Of a stretch of 64,000 nucleotides of DNA, positions 10,288 to 17,926 are shown piece by piece. Position 1 is the first letter of the stretch. Each line of letters begins with the position of its first letter. The DNA is from Acidovorax temperans (GTDB lineage Bacteria; Pseudomonadota; Gammaproteobacteria; Burkholderiales; Burkholderiaceae_C), in the NCBI RefSeq assembly GCF_006716905.1, contig NZ_VFPV01000003.1, positions 620,001 through 684,000 of the forward strand, read 5' to 3'. Under the pieces are notes generated by a model. The model did not search any database. It was not told the origin of the DNA and was given only the letters and a program-made list of their open reading frames with translations. The position numbers were made by a program, and so were the translations under genes.

Positions 10288-11412
10288 TTGACCGCGATGA
10301 ACGTATTGGTACTGGGCGGCTACGGCAACTTTGGCACCTGCATCTGCAAAGCACTGGCAGGGCACCCGCAAATCCACCTGTTGATCGCTGGCCGCAATGC
10401 CAGCAAGGCCCAGGCGCTGGCTGACACCGTAGGTCATCACACGCAAGGTGTGGCGCTGGACCACGAAGCCCCCGACCTGGCACAGCAGCTCAGGGCCCTC
10501 AACGTCGGTCTTGTCATCCACACCGCAGGGCCTTTTCAGGCACAGGCCTACGGCGTAGCACAGGCCGCAGCGCAGGCCGGCTGCCATTACATTGACCTGG
10601 CCGACGGACGGCGGTTTGTGTGCGATTTTCCGGGAGCCATGCACGGCGCGTTTTCAAGTGCGGGCCGCACCGCGGTAACGGGTGCCAGCACGGTTCCAGC
10701 ACTGTCTTCAGCCGTGGTGGATGCCTTGTGCAGCGGCTGGCGCAGCATCCATACGATTGACACCTGCATCGCCCCGGCGCAGCGCGCCCCGCGAGGAGAA
10801 GCCACGCTGGCCGCAGTGCTGAGCTACTGCGGCGTACCGATTCCCGTGTGGGAAAACGGGCGCTGGCAAACGCGCCTGGGATGGGCTGATCCCACGCCAG
10901 TGTCTTTCCAACGCCTGCCCCCACGCCGGGGCGCGGTGTGTGACATCCCCGACCTGGAGCTGTTTCCATCTCACTACCAAGTCACGCAACGCGTGAGCTT
11001 TCGGGCGGCGCTGGAAGTGGGCCTGGCGCAAAGCGCCTTCAGCGCCTTGGCCAGGCTGCGCCAGTGGGGCTGGCTCCAGCAGCCTGAAAAGCTGGCAGCG
11101 CTCATGCACCGAGGCGGCGGGCTGTTCGACGCCCTGGGCACGCCACTGGGCGGCATGGTGGTGCGAGTCAGTGGCCTTGATGCCCAGGCCCAGCCCCGCC
11201 GCAGGGCTTGGCACATTGCCGCAGACCACGACCATGGCCCCGAAATTCCCTGCATGGCCGCCATCTTGCTGGCGCGCCTGCTGGCCGAGGGGCAGCACAT
11301 GCCTTCAGGGGCTTGGACCAGCACCGGCCTGCTCCCGCTGAACGCCTTTGCGCCTGAATTTGCCAAATGGGGCATGCAGACTGACGTTGTAGAAGAAAAC
11401 GCCTCGCACTGA
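10288..11412 (+). CDS. Saccharopine dehydrogenase-like NAD(P)-binding protein
   Basis: This protein of about 374 residues begins with a Rossmann nucleotide-binding motif (VLVLGGYGNFGTCICKAL) and resembles the NADP-binding part of saccharopine dehydrogenase-family proteins. The substrate is unknown, and a role in lysine metabolism should not be assumed. The start is read as TTG at 10288 because AGGAG sits 7 nt upstream, while the ATG at 10297 would lie 16 nt away. It is the first of four closely spaced genes with an SRPBCC-like protein and two small membrane proteins. This suggests a shared role, perhaps at the membrane or with lipid-like substrates. Confidence 0.75.
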   Translation: MTAMNVLVLGGYGNFGTCICKALAGHPQIHLLIAGRNASKAQALADTVGHHTQGVALDHEAPDLAQQLRALNVGLVIHTAGPFQAQAYGVAQAAAQAGCHYIDLADGRRFVCDFPGAMHGAFSSAGRTAVTGASTVPALSSAVVDALCSGWRSIHTIDTCIAPAQRAPRGEATLAAVLSYCGVPIPVWENGRWQTRLGWADPTPVSFQRLPPRRGAVCDIPDLELFPSHYQVTQRVSFRAALEVGLAQSAFSALARLRQWGWLQQPEKLAALMHRGGGLFDALGTPLGGMVVRVSGLDAQAQPRRRAWHIAADHDHGPEIPCMAAILLARLLAEGQHMPSGAWTSTGLLPLNAFAPEFAKWGMQTDVVEENASH

Positions 11413-11419
11413 ACAACGC

Positions 11420-11956
11420 ATGGCCCACCAGAAACTGATCTTTTCCATGCCCGCGCGGGCCGATTTGGCTTTTGACGCCTTCCACTACCACCACTGGCGG
11501 GGGCAATGGGATTCGTTGGTCAGCCGCACCCAGGTGCAGCATGGCGCGCCCTGCCCCAGCGTGGGCGCCATTTCAGAAAACACCGGGGCCGGCGTTCTGC
11601 GTGCACTGTCCATGCGCACGCAGTTTGTCAGCTACCACAGGCCCACCCTCGCAGCAGCCAAGATGATCGGGCGCTCGTTTCCGTTCACGCAATGGGCAGC
11701 CTCCATGCGACACCTGCCCGATGGGCCAGACCGCTCGGTGCTCATCTACACCTACACCGTTGACGTGGGCCCGGCATGGCTGCGCTGGATTCTGGAGCCA
11801 CTTGTACGCTGGGTATTCGAACGCAAGACCAGGCAGCGGTTTGCACGGCTGGCCCAGTTTCTGGCGGTCCATGCCCCAGAGATTGCCGCGTGGCAGCGCC
11901 AGCAATCCACTCAGGCCGTGGCGTCAACCGCTACCCAGACCGCACACCGTCCATGA
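11420..11956 (+). CDS. SRPBCC-like small-molecule-binding domain protein (tentative)
   Basis: This 178-residue protein starts 7 nt after the preceding gene. It has no clear catalytic motif. The pattern of strands and the central FPFTQWAASM and VLIYTYTVDVGPAWLRWILEPLVRWVFERKT segments fit the START/SRPBCC ligand-binding fold, in which a long C-terminal helix follows a beta sheet. The call rests on overall appearance and on its place beside a saccharopine-dehydrogenase-like protein, so it is tentative. The next gene overlaps its stop codon by 4 nt (ATGA), which points to translational coupling. Confidence 0.55.
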   Translation: MAHQKLIFSMPARADLAFDAFHYHHWRGQWDSLVSRTQVQHGAPCPSVGAISENTGAGVLRALSMRTQFVSYHRPTLAAAKMIGRSFPFTQWAASMRHLPDGPDRSVLIYTYTVDVGPAWLRWILEPLVRWVFERKTRQRFARLAQFLAVHAPEIAAWQRQQSTQAVASTATQTAHRP

Positions 11957-12381
11957 GCGCCAAGACCAAAGCAGCCCCCTCCCTCGGCCTCCTTCGCTAC
12001 AGCCTGGTCGTGGTGTGGCTTGCCACCGCATTTGTCAGTGTGTGGGAGCTTCACGGCCAAAGCCTGGATCTGCTCGCCAAGCTGCCCCGGCCCCTTCAAC
12101 GCTGGGCCACGGCCGTGGTGCTGGCTGGTGCCGCGGTGGACGCTGTCATCGGCCTGTGGCTGGCCTGGCGCCCGTCGCGCATGGCCTATGCCACAGCGCT
12201 TGCGGTGATGATCGGCATGACGCTGGCCGCCACCGCCATCGACCCCGGCTGGTGGCTGCACCCCCTGGGCCCGCTGACCAAGAACCTGCCCATTACCGCC
12301 ATCTTGTGGGTACTGTGGCGCGCTTCGCCAGCCAGCCCTGCGCGGCACACCGCACCGCCCCCCGCTCGGCAGCCGTCTTGA
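11953..12381 (+). CDS. Small DoxX-like membrane protein
   Basis: This 142-residue protein has four hydrophobic segments (about 14-32, 50-70, 78-97 and 112-125). The WELHG motif after the first segment and the overall layout resemble the DoxX-like family. It overlaps the SRPBCC-like gene by 4 nt (ATGA) and is followed after 10 nt by a DUF2269-type gene. The function is unknown. DoxX-like proteins are often linked to redox or sulfur metabolism, but nothing here shows that directly. Confidence 0.6.
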   Translation: MSAKTKAAPSLGLLRYSLVVVWLATAFVSVWELHGQSLDLLAKLPRPLQRWATAVVLAGAAVDAVIGLWLAWRPSRMAYATALAVMIGMTLAATAIDPGWWLHPLGPLTKNLPITAILWVLWRASPASPARHTAPPPARQPS

Positions 12382-12391
12382 ACCACTCCAT

Positions 12392-12868
12392 ATGAATCTC
12401 TACTTGCTACTCAAGTGGCTGCACATCGTCTCCAGCGTGCTCATGGTGGGCACCGGGCTGGGCTCCGCGTTTTATATGTTCTTCACCAACCGCAGCGGCA
12501 ATGTGCAGGCGCAGGCCGTGGTGACGAAGCTGGTCGTGCGTGCTGACTGGTGGATCACCACCCCCACGGTGTTGATCCAGCCAGCCACCGGGTTGGCCAT
12601 GGCCTACCTTGCCGGGTGGCCGCTGAGCACGCCCTGGCTGGCCTGGTCACTGGCTCTGTATGCCTTGGCCGGGCTGTGCTGGCTACCCGTGGTGTGGCTG
12701 CAGCTGCGCATGCGCGACATGGCCCAGCAAGCCGCTGCTGACGGCAGCCCGCTGCCCGCTGCCTATTGGCGCTGCGCTCGCTGGTGGGAGGGGTTGGGTT
12801 ACCCCGCGTTTGTGGCCATGGCCGTGGTGTTCTTTCTGATGGTGAACAAGCCAACCCTGGGCGGGTAA
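12392..12868 (+). CDS. DUF2269-family integral membrane protein
   Basis: This 158-residue protein has four predicted membrane helices. The family-like start MNLYLLLKWLHIVSSVLMVG places a conserved His in the first helix, and a second helix carries GLGSAFYMFFTNRS. It resembles DUF2269 proteins, whose function is unknown. It is the last of the four-gene operon that begins at 10288. UbiB follows 56 nt downstream on the same strand and may be cotranscribed. Confidence 0.7.
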   Translation: MNLYLLLKWLHIVSSVLMVGTGLGSAFYMFFTNRSGNVQAQAVVTKLVVRADWWITTPTVLIQPATGLAMAYLAGWPLSTPWLAWSLALYALAGLCWLPVVWLQLRMRDMAQQAAADGSPLPAAYWRCARWWEGLGYPAFVAMAVVFFLMVNKPTLGG

Positions 12869-12924
12869 ATGCCGGGGCCGTGCCGGGGCCCCCTCCCCCG
12901 CCCCTTGCGCACTATCATCGACAG

Positions 12925-14622
12925 ATGCTGATCGAGACTCTGGACACCGCGCGAGACCTGGGCCGCCTCAAGGAAATTCTGGGCGTGATGGTGCGCCACG
13001 GCTTTGGCGACACCGTGCGCCGCCTGGGCCTGGCAGACCGGCTGGAGCGCGCCGGGCAGGTGCTGAACTGGCCCCACGCCGCTGAACTGGCGCGGCTGGA
13101 GCCCCCCGTGCAGGTGCGGCTGGCGCTGGAAGAACTGGGGCCCACGTTCGTGAAGTTTGGCCAGATCCTCGCGGGCCGGGCCGACCTGTTTGGCCCGGAG
13201 TGGATTGCCGAGTTCGAGAAGCTGCACAGCCACGTACCCGCCCTGCCGATTGACGCACTGCGCCCGCAATTGCGTGAAGACCTGGGCGATGAGCCCGAGG
13301 CTGTGTTCGCATGGTTTGACACCGCGCCGCTGGCCGCAGCCTCCATCGCGCAAGTCCACCGGGCGCGCCTGCACGACGGCACCGAAGTCATCGTCAAAAT
13401 TCGCCGCCCCGGTATTGCCGACACGATCGAGGCCGACCTGCGCCTGTTGCTGCGCCTGGCGGCACTGGCAGAGGCCGAGCTGCCCACACTCAAGCCCTAC
13501 CGCCCCCAGCAACTGGTGCGCGAATTTGCCCGTTCGCTCAAGCGTGAGCTGGACCTGGCCGGCGAATGCCGCCATGCCGAGCGCATTGCCGCCAACATGG
13601 CGCCCTTGGGCTTCATCGCCATCCCCAAGGTGTACTGGACTCACACGCGCGAACGAGTGAACGTGCAGGACTTCATCGACGGGGTTCCGGGCAACCATCT
13701 GGAAGCTCTCACGCCCGAGGCGGGTTTTGAACGCACGCTGCTCGCCCAACGCGGCGCCCACGCCGTGCTCAAGATGATTGTGGAAGACGGCGTCTTCCAC
13801 GCAGACCCCCATCCCGGCAATGTGTTTTACCTGCCGGGCAACCGCATCGCATTCATCGACTTCGGGATGATTGGGCGGCTGTCGCAACGCCGTCGCGACG
13901 AGTTGCTGCAACTGCTGCTGGGCCTGGTGGAGCACCAACCCCAGGCCGTGGCCGATGTGCTGCTGGACTGGACGGGTGACGAGCCAGGAGTGCAGATCGG
14001 CCAGCTGGAGACCGAGATCGAGGCCTTTGTGGACCAATACCACGGCGTGCCCCTGGCCCAATTGCGCCTGGGCCAGATGCTGGCCGATGTGACGGCCATT
14101 CTGCGTGACCACCGGCTGGCGCTGCCTTCCGATCTGGCCCTGCTCATCAAAGCCTTCATTTCATTGGAAGGCATGGGCCGCAACCTGGACCCGAACTTTC
14201 ACATGGCATCAGAAGCCCTGCCCTTGCTCAAGCAGGTGGTGGGGGCACGCTACCAGCCGCGCGCCCTGGCGGGGCGTGCCTGGCAATCAGTGCGGCAAAC
14301 GCTGAGCACGCTGGAGCGCCTGCCAGACGACCTCGGCCGCCTGCTGCGCAACGCGCGACGTGGCCGGGTGCAGGTCGGCATTGAACTGGCCCACCTCAAG
14401 CGCGTGGGCGACCAGATTGATCGCTCGGCCAACCGGCTGGCCATGGCACTGGTAATTGCCGCGCTGATCATCGGCTCCTCCATCGTCATGACCGTACAGG
14501 GAGGGCCCACGCTGTTTGGCCTGCCAGCGTTCGGCTTTCTCGGGTTCATGGGGGCAGTGGTGTGCGGTCTTTGGCTGGTGCGTGCCATCTGGCGCAGCAG
14601 CCACGGGCGGGACGACGATTGA
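12925..14622 (+). CDS. ubiB: UbiB/ABC1-family atypical kinase
   Basis: This 565-residue protein has the UbiB kinase-like signature set: FVKFGQILAGRADL (KxGQ, near 77), the Ala-rich loop AAASIAQVHRA, VIVKIRRPG with the nucleotide-contacting Lys, ELDLAGECRHA (ExD), FHADPHPGN and FIDFGMIG. The C terminus has two membrane helices at about 505-555. In Proteobacteria UbiB is an ATPase that supports aerobic ubiquinone biosynthesis. Paralogues of other function exist, so the symbol is likely rather than certain. The start at 12925 (MLIETLDTARDLGRLKEI) matches the usual N terminus; a longer frame overlaps the DUF2269 gene. Confidence 0.85.
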   Translation: MLIETLDTARDLGRLKEILGVMVRHGFGDTVRRLGLADRLERAGQVLNWPHAAELARLEPPVQVRLALEELGPTFVKFGQILAGRADLFGPEWIAEFEKLHSHVPALPIDALRPQLREDLGDEPEAVFAWFDTAPLAAASIAQVHRARLHDGTEVIVKIRRPGIADTIEADLRLLLRLAALAEAELPTLKPYRPQQLVREFARSLKRELDLAGECRHAERIAANMAPLGFIAIPKVYWTHTRERVNVQDFIDGVPGNHLEALTPEAGFERTLLAQRGAHAVLKMIVEDGVFHADPHPGNVFYLPGNRIAFIDFGMIGRLSQRRRDELLQLLLGLVEHQPQAVADVLLDWTGDEPGVQIGQLETEIEAFVDQYHGVPLAQLRLGQMLADVTAILRDHRLALPSDLALLIKAFISLEGMGRNLDPNFHMASEALPLLKQVVGARYQPRALAGRAWQSVRQTLSTLERLPDDLGRLLRNARRGRVQVGIELAHLKRVGDQIDRSANRLAMALVIAALIIGSSIVMTVQGGPTLFGLPAFGFLGFMGAVVCGLWLVRAIWRSSHGRDDD

Positions 14623-14653
14623 CGAAGCCACCAGGCCCGCTTCTCCAATAAAA

Positions 14654-14686
14654 AAGCGCTGCGCCCCACAAGAAGGCACAGCGCTT
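14654..14686. terminator. Hairpin between convergent ubiB and modA-like gene
   Basis: AAGCGCTG and CAGCGCTT form a perfect 8-bp stem with a 17-nt loop. On the minus strand the stem runs into a T-rich stretch (complement of AATAAAAA). It lies 31 nt after the ubiB stop and can serve the convergent tup operon. Confidence 0.55.
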
Positions 14687-14716
14687 GCAACTGACCAGGA
14701 AATGACCCTGCGCGCC

Positions 14717-15574
14717 TCAGGGTGCAGCAAAGCCCAACCGACGAAGCACGGCCTGCGCCGGGGGCTGTAACACCGCCTGGGCAAAGGCCTGTGCCTGGGC
14801 AGGCGCGCCAGCGCGCACCGTGAGGCCATAAGCCGCCCCCACTTGCAAGGCCTCGGGCACAGCCACTACCTGCAGACTGGGCACTTCAGCCCGCGCTGCC
14901 ACGGCGTTGGTGCAATAGGTCAGAAACACATCCGCGCGGTTCTGCTCCATCACCCACGCATAAGTGTTGCGACCGGCCGGAGCTTGCGCCGAATTGGCAC
15001 CACCCGTGAGCTGAAGCGCCTTGGCCTCCAGGCGCGCAGTGGCGCCCGGCTGCAGCGCGTCGGCCTTCTGGAACAAAGCCCAGGCGTAGTCGCCCGCGGG
15101 ATCAGCCTTGGGCGTGGAAATGCCCAGCCGCACCTGGGGCTGCAGCATGGTGCCGAGCAAAGTATCAGAGGTCACCGCCACCGTACCCTGCGCCAGCGCG
15201 CACAGCGTATTGCGCGTGAAAACGACGGGAGCTTGCCACTGCCCCTGGTTGGCCAGGCGCTGTGGGTGCTTCGTATCGGCCGAGGCAAACACCTGGGCGG
15301 GTGCGCCTTGCTCAATGCGTTCCCGCAGCAGGCCCGATGCGGCTAAGGTCAGCACTACCTTCTGGCCCGTGCGGGCCTCATGGTCGCGTGCGATCTCGAT
15401 GAGCGCATCGCGCAGGCTGCCTGCCGCATACACCTGCACCGGGTCAGCCCCGGCCGCAGGGGCTTTCACGGGTGCTGCGCCCTGCTGCGTGGCGCAGCCC
15501 GACAGCACAGCTGCTCCGAGCATCAGCGAAGACACTCCCCACGCGTTCAAACGGGTTGCAGGCATGGCGCTCAC
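14717..15574 (-). CDS. ModA-like oxyanion-binding lipoprotein at the end of the tup operon
   Basis: This 285-residue protein has a lipoprotein signal peptide with lipobox LSGC (Cys26) and a Pro/Ala linker. A ModA-like binding domain follows: VYAAGSLRDALIEIARDHEARTG, LTLAASGLLRERIEQGAPAQVFASAD and RADVFLTYCTN. It overlaps the tupA stop codon by 4 nt (ATGA), so it is the fourth gene of the tup operon. ModA homologues bind molybdate or tungstate. Being lipid-anchored and lacking its own permease, it may feed TupBC as a second binding protein or work with ModBC. The extra cysteine and insertions compared with ModA at 5589 leave its ligand open. Confidence 0.8.
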   Translation of the reverse strand: MSAMPATRLNAWGVSSLMLGAAVLSGCATQQGAAPVKAPAAGADPVQVYAAGSLRDALIEIARDHEARTGQKVVLTLAASGLLRERIEQGAPAQVFASADTKHPQRLANQGQWQAPVVFTRNTLCALAQGTVAVTSDTLLGTMLQPQVRLGISTPKADPAGDYAWALFQKADALQPGATARLEAKALQLTGGANSAQAPAGRNTYAWVMEQNRADVFLTYCTNAVAARAEVPSLQVVAVPEALQVGAAYGLTVRAGAPAQAQAFAQAVLQPPAQAVLRRLGFAAP

Positions 15575-16398
15575 TTTGGCGCGTTAGGGAAGAACAGCTG
15601 TTCGCCGCCAATCTTGTAGCTGGCAATCACAGCCTGACCGGTGGGCGACACGATCCAGTCCACAAACTTCTGCGCGTCCTGCGCCTTCACATGGGCGTGC
15701 TTGGCGGGGTTCACCACCATCACACCGTACTGGTTGAACAGACGGGCGTCGCCTTCCACCAAAATGGCCAAATCCGCACGGTTCTTGAAGTTGAGCCAGG
15801 TGCCACGGTCTGCCAGCGCGTAGGCGCCGCTGGAGGCAGCGATGTTCAGCGCGGGGCCCATGCCGCAACCGCACTCCTTGTAGCCGCTGCCCTTGGCCGC
15901 ATCAGCGCCCGACAGCTTCCAGTAACGCAGCTCAGCCGCGTGGGTGCCGCTCTTGTCGCCGCGCGATACGAAGTTGGCATTGCCCGCAGCCAGCTTCTTG
16001 AGGGCTTCGACGATGTCCTTGCCCTTGGCGCCCGCGGGGTCCGCCTTGGGGCCCACCAAGATGAAGTCGTTGTACATGACCGGGTAGCGCTTGACGCCCC
16101 AGCCATCGGCCACAAACTTTTCTTCAGCCACCTGGTCGTGCACAAACAGCACATCAGCATCGCCACGGCGTGCCGTGTCCAACGCCTGGCCGGTGCCCAA
16201 CGCAACCACCTTCACATCCAGGCCGCTGGCCTTCTTGAACTCAGGCAGCAGGTGCGAGAACAGCCCCGACTGCTCGGTCGAGGTGGTCGATGCCATCGTG
16301 ATGGACTGCGCTGACACCGCGCCAGACGCTACAAAAAGCATAGCTGCTAGCGCTTGATGGATGGGCTTCAGAGCCAGATAAACCTTGAATTGACTCAT
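15571..16398 (-). CDS. tupA: Tungstate ABC transporter substrate-binding protein TupA
   Basis: This 275-residue periplasmic protein has TupA motifs: ITMASTTSTEQSGLFSHLLP (oxyanion-binding TTS), VKVVALGTGQALD, RRGDADVLFVHD, YPVMYNDFILVGPKADPAG and FVSRGDKSGTH. It should bind tungstate with high affinity and pass it to TupBC. The signal peptide spans about residues 1-30 (cleavage after VSA). Its hydrophobic core QALAAMLFVA is encoded by a copy of the dispersed palindromic repeat (16328-16375), so the repeat has been taken into the coding sequence. It overlaps tupC upstream and the modA-like gene downstream by 4 nt each. Confidence 0.92.
   Translation of the reverse strand: MSQFKVYLALKPIHQALAAMLFVASGAVSAQSITMASTTSTEQSGLFSHLLPEFKKASGLDVKVVALGTGQALDTARRGDADVLFVHDQVAEEKFVADGWGVKRYPVMYNDFILVGPKADPAGAKGKDIVEALKKLAAGNANFVSRGDKSGTHAAELRYWKLSGADAAKGSGYKECGCGMGPALNIAASSGAYALADRGTWLNFKNRADLAILVEGDARLFNQYGVMVVNPAKHAHVKAQDAQKFVDWIVSPTGQAVIASYKIGGEQLFFPNAPK
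16328..16375. repeat. Dispersed palindromic repeat, copy 2, inside tupA
   Basis: CATAGCTGCTAGCGCTTGATG matches the repeat core but lies entirely within the tupA frame. On the coding strand it specifies most of the signal-peptide core. The frame stays open, unlike the intergenic copies, which are not translated. Confidence 0.75.
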
Positions 16399-17135
16399 AC
16401 CAGTTCTCCTTTGACAAAAAGACGTGCGGCCTCGGGCAGTGGACCATTGAAAAAATCATGGACGGGCAAATCGGCAACCAGTTGCCCGTGCTCCAGATAA
16501 ATCACCCGGCTGGCCAGGCGCTTGACCTGCCCCAGGTTGTGACTGCTGAACAGCATGGTCACGGGCTGAGCGCGCCCCTGTTCGGCTTGTGCGTTGGCAA
16601 AGTCAGCCATCATGCGCTCCACCTCGCGCTTGGCGTGGGGGTCCAGGCTGGACGTGGGCTCGTCCAGCAGCAATACATCTGGCTGTAGCGCCCAGGCGCG
16701 GGCCAGTGCCACACGCTGCTGTTGCCCGCCAGACAAGGTGCGGGCGTTTTGTTGTGCGATGGATTCCAGCCCGACCCGCTGCAGTGCGGCCAGCGCCGTC
16801 TTTCGGGCAGCGCCCCAGCGGCTGCCACGCAGCCACAGGCCCAGGGCCACATTGTTTTGCGCACTGGTGCGCAGCATGTGAGGCCGCTGAAACAGCATGG
16901 CCTGCTGGTGTGGCAAGGCGGTAATGCAGGTTCCGGCACTGGCGGGAACCAGCCCATGCAACACGCGCAGCAAGGTGCTTTTGCCGCTGCCGTTGGCACC
17001 CACCAGGGCCACACGCTCCCCCGGCGCGATGCGCAGCGTGATGCCGGACAGCGCGTGCACGCGACCAAAGCGCACATCCACGCCCTGCAGATCCATGAGC
17101 CAGCGGGAGCCGGCGCTGGGCGGCATGCCACTCAT
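16395..17135 (-). CDS. tupC: Tungstate ABC transporter ATP-binding protein TupC
   Basis: This 246-residue ATPase has Walker A GANGSGKSTLL (about 46-56), the signature LSGGQQQRVALARA, Walker B VLLLDEPTSSLD and the switch His in LFSSHNLGQVKRLA. It powers tungstate uptake with TupB and TupA. It overlaps tupB by 4 nt upstream and tupA by 4 nt downstream, so the operon is tightly coupled. Its lack of a C-terminal Mop domain separates it from ModC. Confidence 0.9.
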   Translation of the reverse strand: MSGMPPSAGSRWLMDLQGVDVRFGRVHALSGITLRIAPGERVALVGANGSGKSTLLRVLHGLVPASAGTCITALPHQQAMLFQRPHMLRTSAQNNVALGLWLRGSRWGAARKTALAALQRVGLESIAQQNARTLSGGQQQRVALARAWALQPDVLLLDEPTSSLDPHAKREVERMMADFANAQAEQGRAQPVTMLFSSHNLGQVKRLASRVIYLEHGQLVADLPVHDFFNGPLPEAARLFVKGELV

Positions 17136-17890
17136 GCGGTCACCCCCACCGGCAGGTCTGCCGCACTGCCGTCCACCCGCTCGCGCCAGCGGCGCAGCAG
17201 CGCAATCACCACATTCAGGGCCAGCACCACGGCCAGCAAAATCATGCCCAGCGCCAAGGCCAGGGGCAGGTCCCCCTTGCTGGTCTCCAGCGCAATCGCA
17301 GTGGTCATGACGCGCGTGAAACCGTCGATGTTCCCGCCCACGATCATCACCGCGCCCACTTCAGAAATGGCACGCCCAAACGATGCCAGCAGCACGGTGA
17401 GCAAGGCATAGCGCTCATCCCAGGCCAGCAGCAGGCTGCGCAGCAAAGGGCTGGCGCCGAGGGAGCGCAACTGCTCGCCATGGGCACGGTCTGCGTCTTC
17501 CACCATCTGCCGGGTCAGCGCCGTGGCCACAGGCAGCACCAGCAATGCCTGGGCGAGCACCATGGCCTTGAAACTGAACAGCCAGCCCCAGCTACCCAAC
17601 GGCCCACTGCGCGACAGCAGCAAATACACCACCAGCCCCACTACCACCGAAGGCACCGCCAGCAAGGTATTGAGCACGGCCAGCACAGCGCCACGCCCGG
17701 CAAACCGGGCCACACCTAGCCACGCGCCCAGCACCAGGCCAGCACCACAGGCCAGCAAGCACGCAGTGGCGCTGACCGACAGGGAGCGGCCGACGATGGT
17801 CCACAGCGCGGGGTCGGCAGAAAAAGTGAGTTGCAGCGCTGTTGTCGCGCTTTCGGTGAGAGTGGACATGGATTCGACTATCGTATGCAC
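17132..17890 (-). CDS. tupB: Tungstate ABC transporter permease TupB
   Basis: This permease of about 252 residues has five or six membrane segments. The ATPase-contact loop is EQLRSLGASPLLRSLLLAWDERY. AVPSVVVGLVVYLLLSRSGPLG and FGRAISEVGAVMIVGGNIDGFTRVMTTAI are TupB signatures. It forms the tungstate channel. The start is read as GTG at 17890 because GGAG lies 9 nt upstream; the internal ATG at 17869 has no such site. It is the first gene of tupB-tupC-tupA-modA-like, and only 29 bp separate it from the divergent regulator. Confidence 0.9.
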   Translation of the reverse strand: MHTIVESMSTLTESATTALQLTFSADPALWTIVGRSLSVSATACLLACGAGLVLGAWLGVARFAGRGAVLAVLNTLLAVPSVVVGLVVYLLLSRSGPLGSWGWLFSFKAMVLAQALLVLPVATALTRQMVEDADRAHGEQLRSLGASPLLRSLLLAWDERYALLTVLLASFGRAISEVGAVMIVGGNIDGFTRVMTTAIALETSKGDLPLALALGMILLAVVLALNVVIALLRRWRERVDGSAADLPVGVTA

Positions 17891-17926
17891 CCAGCCAATC
17901 TCCAGCGATATGTAATCCTGTGCATA
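17884..17926. promoter_or_regulatory. Symmetric divergent control region of the tup locus
   Basis: TATGCAC (17884-17890) and GTGCATA (17920-17926) form a 7-bp inverted repeat 29 bp apart. Each arm contains the GTG start and next codon of one of the two divergent genes. A smaller palindrome ATCCT-N6-AGGAT (17915-17930) overlaps the right arm, and TATGTAAT (17909-17916) could be a -10 element. With only 29 bp between start codons, the two promoters must overlap each other or the opposite gene. Confidence 0.5.

Noticed and set aside
12799..14112. A 437-codon open frame antisense to ubiB
   Set aside because: It has no domain motifs and mirrors codon bias of ubiB, which has a full kinase motif set.
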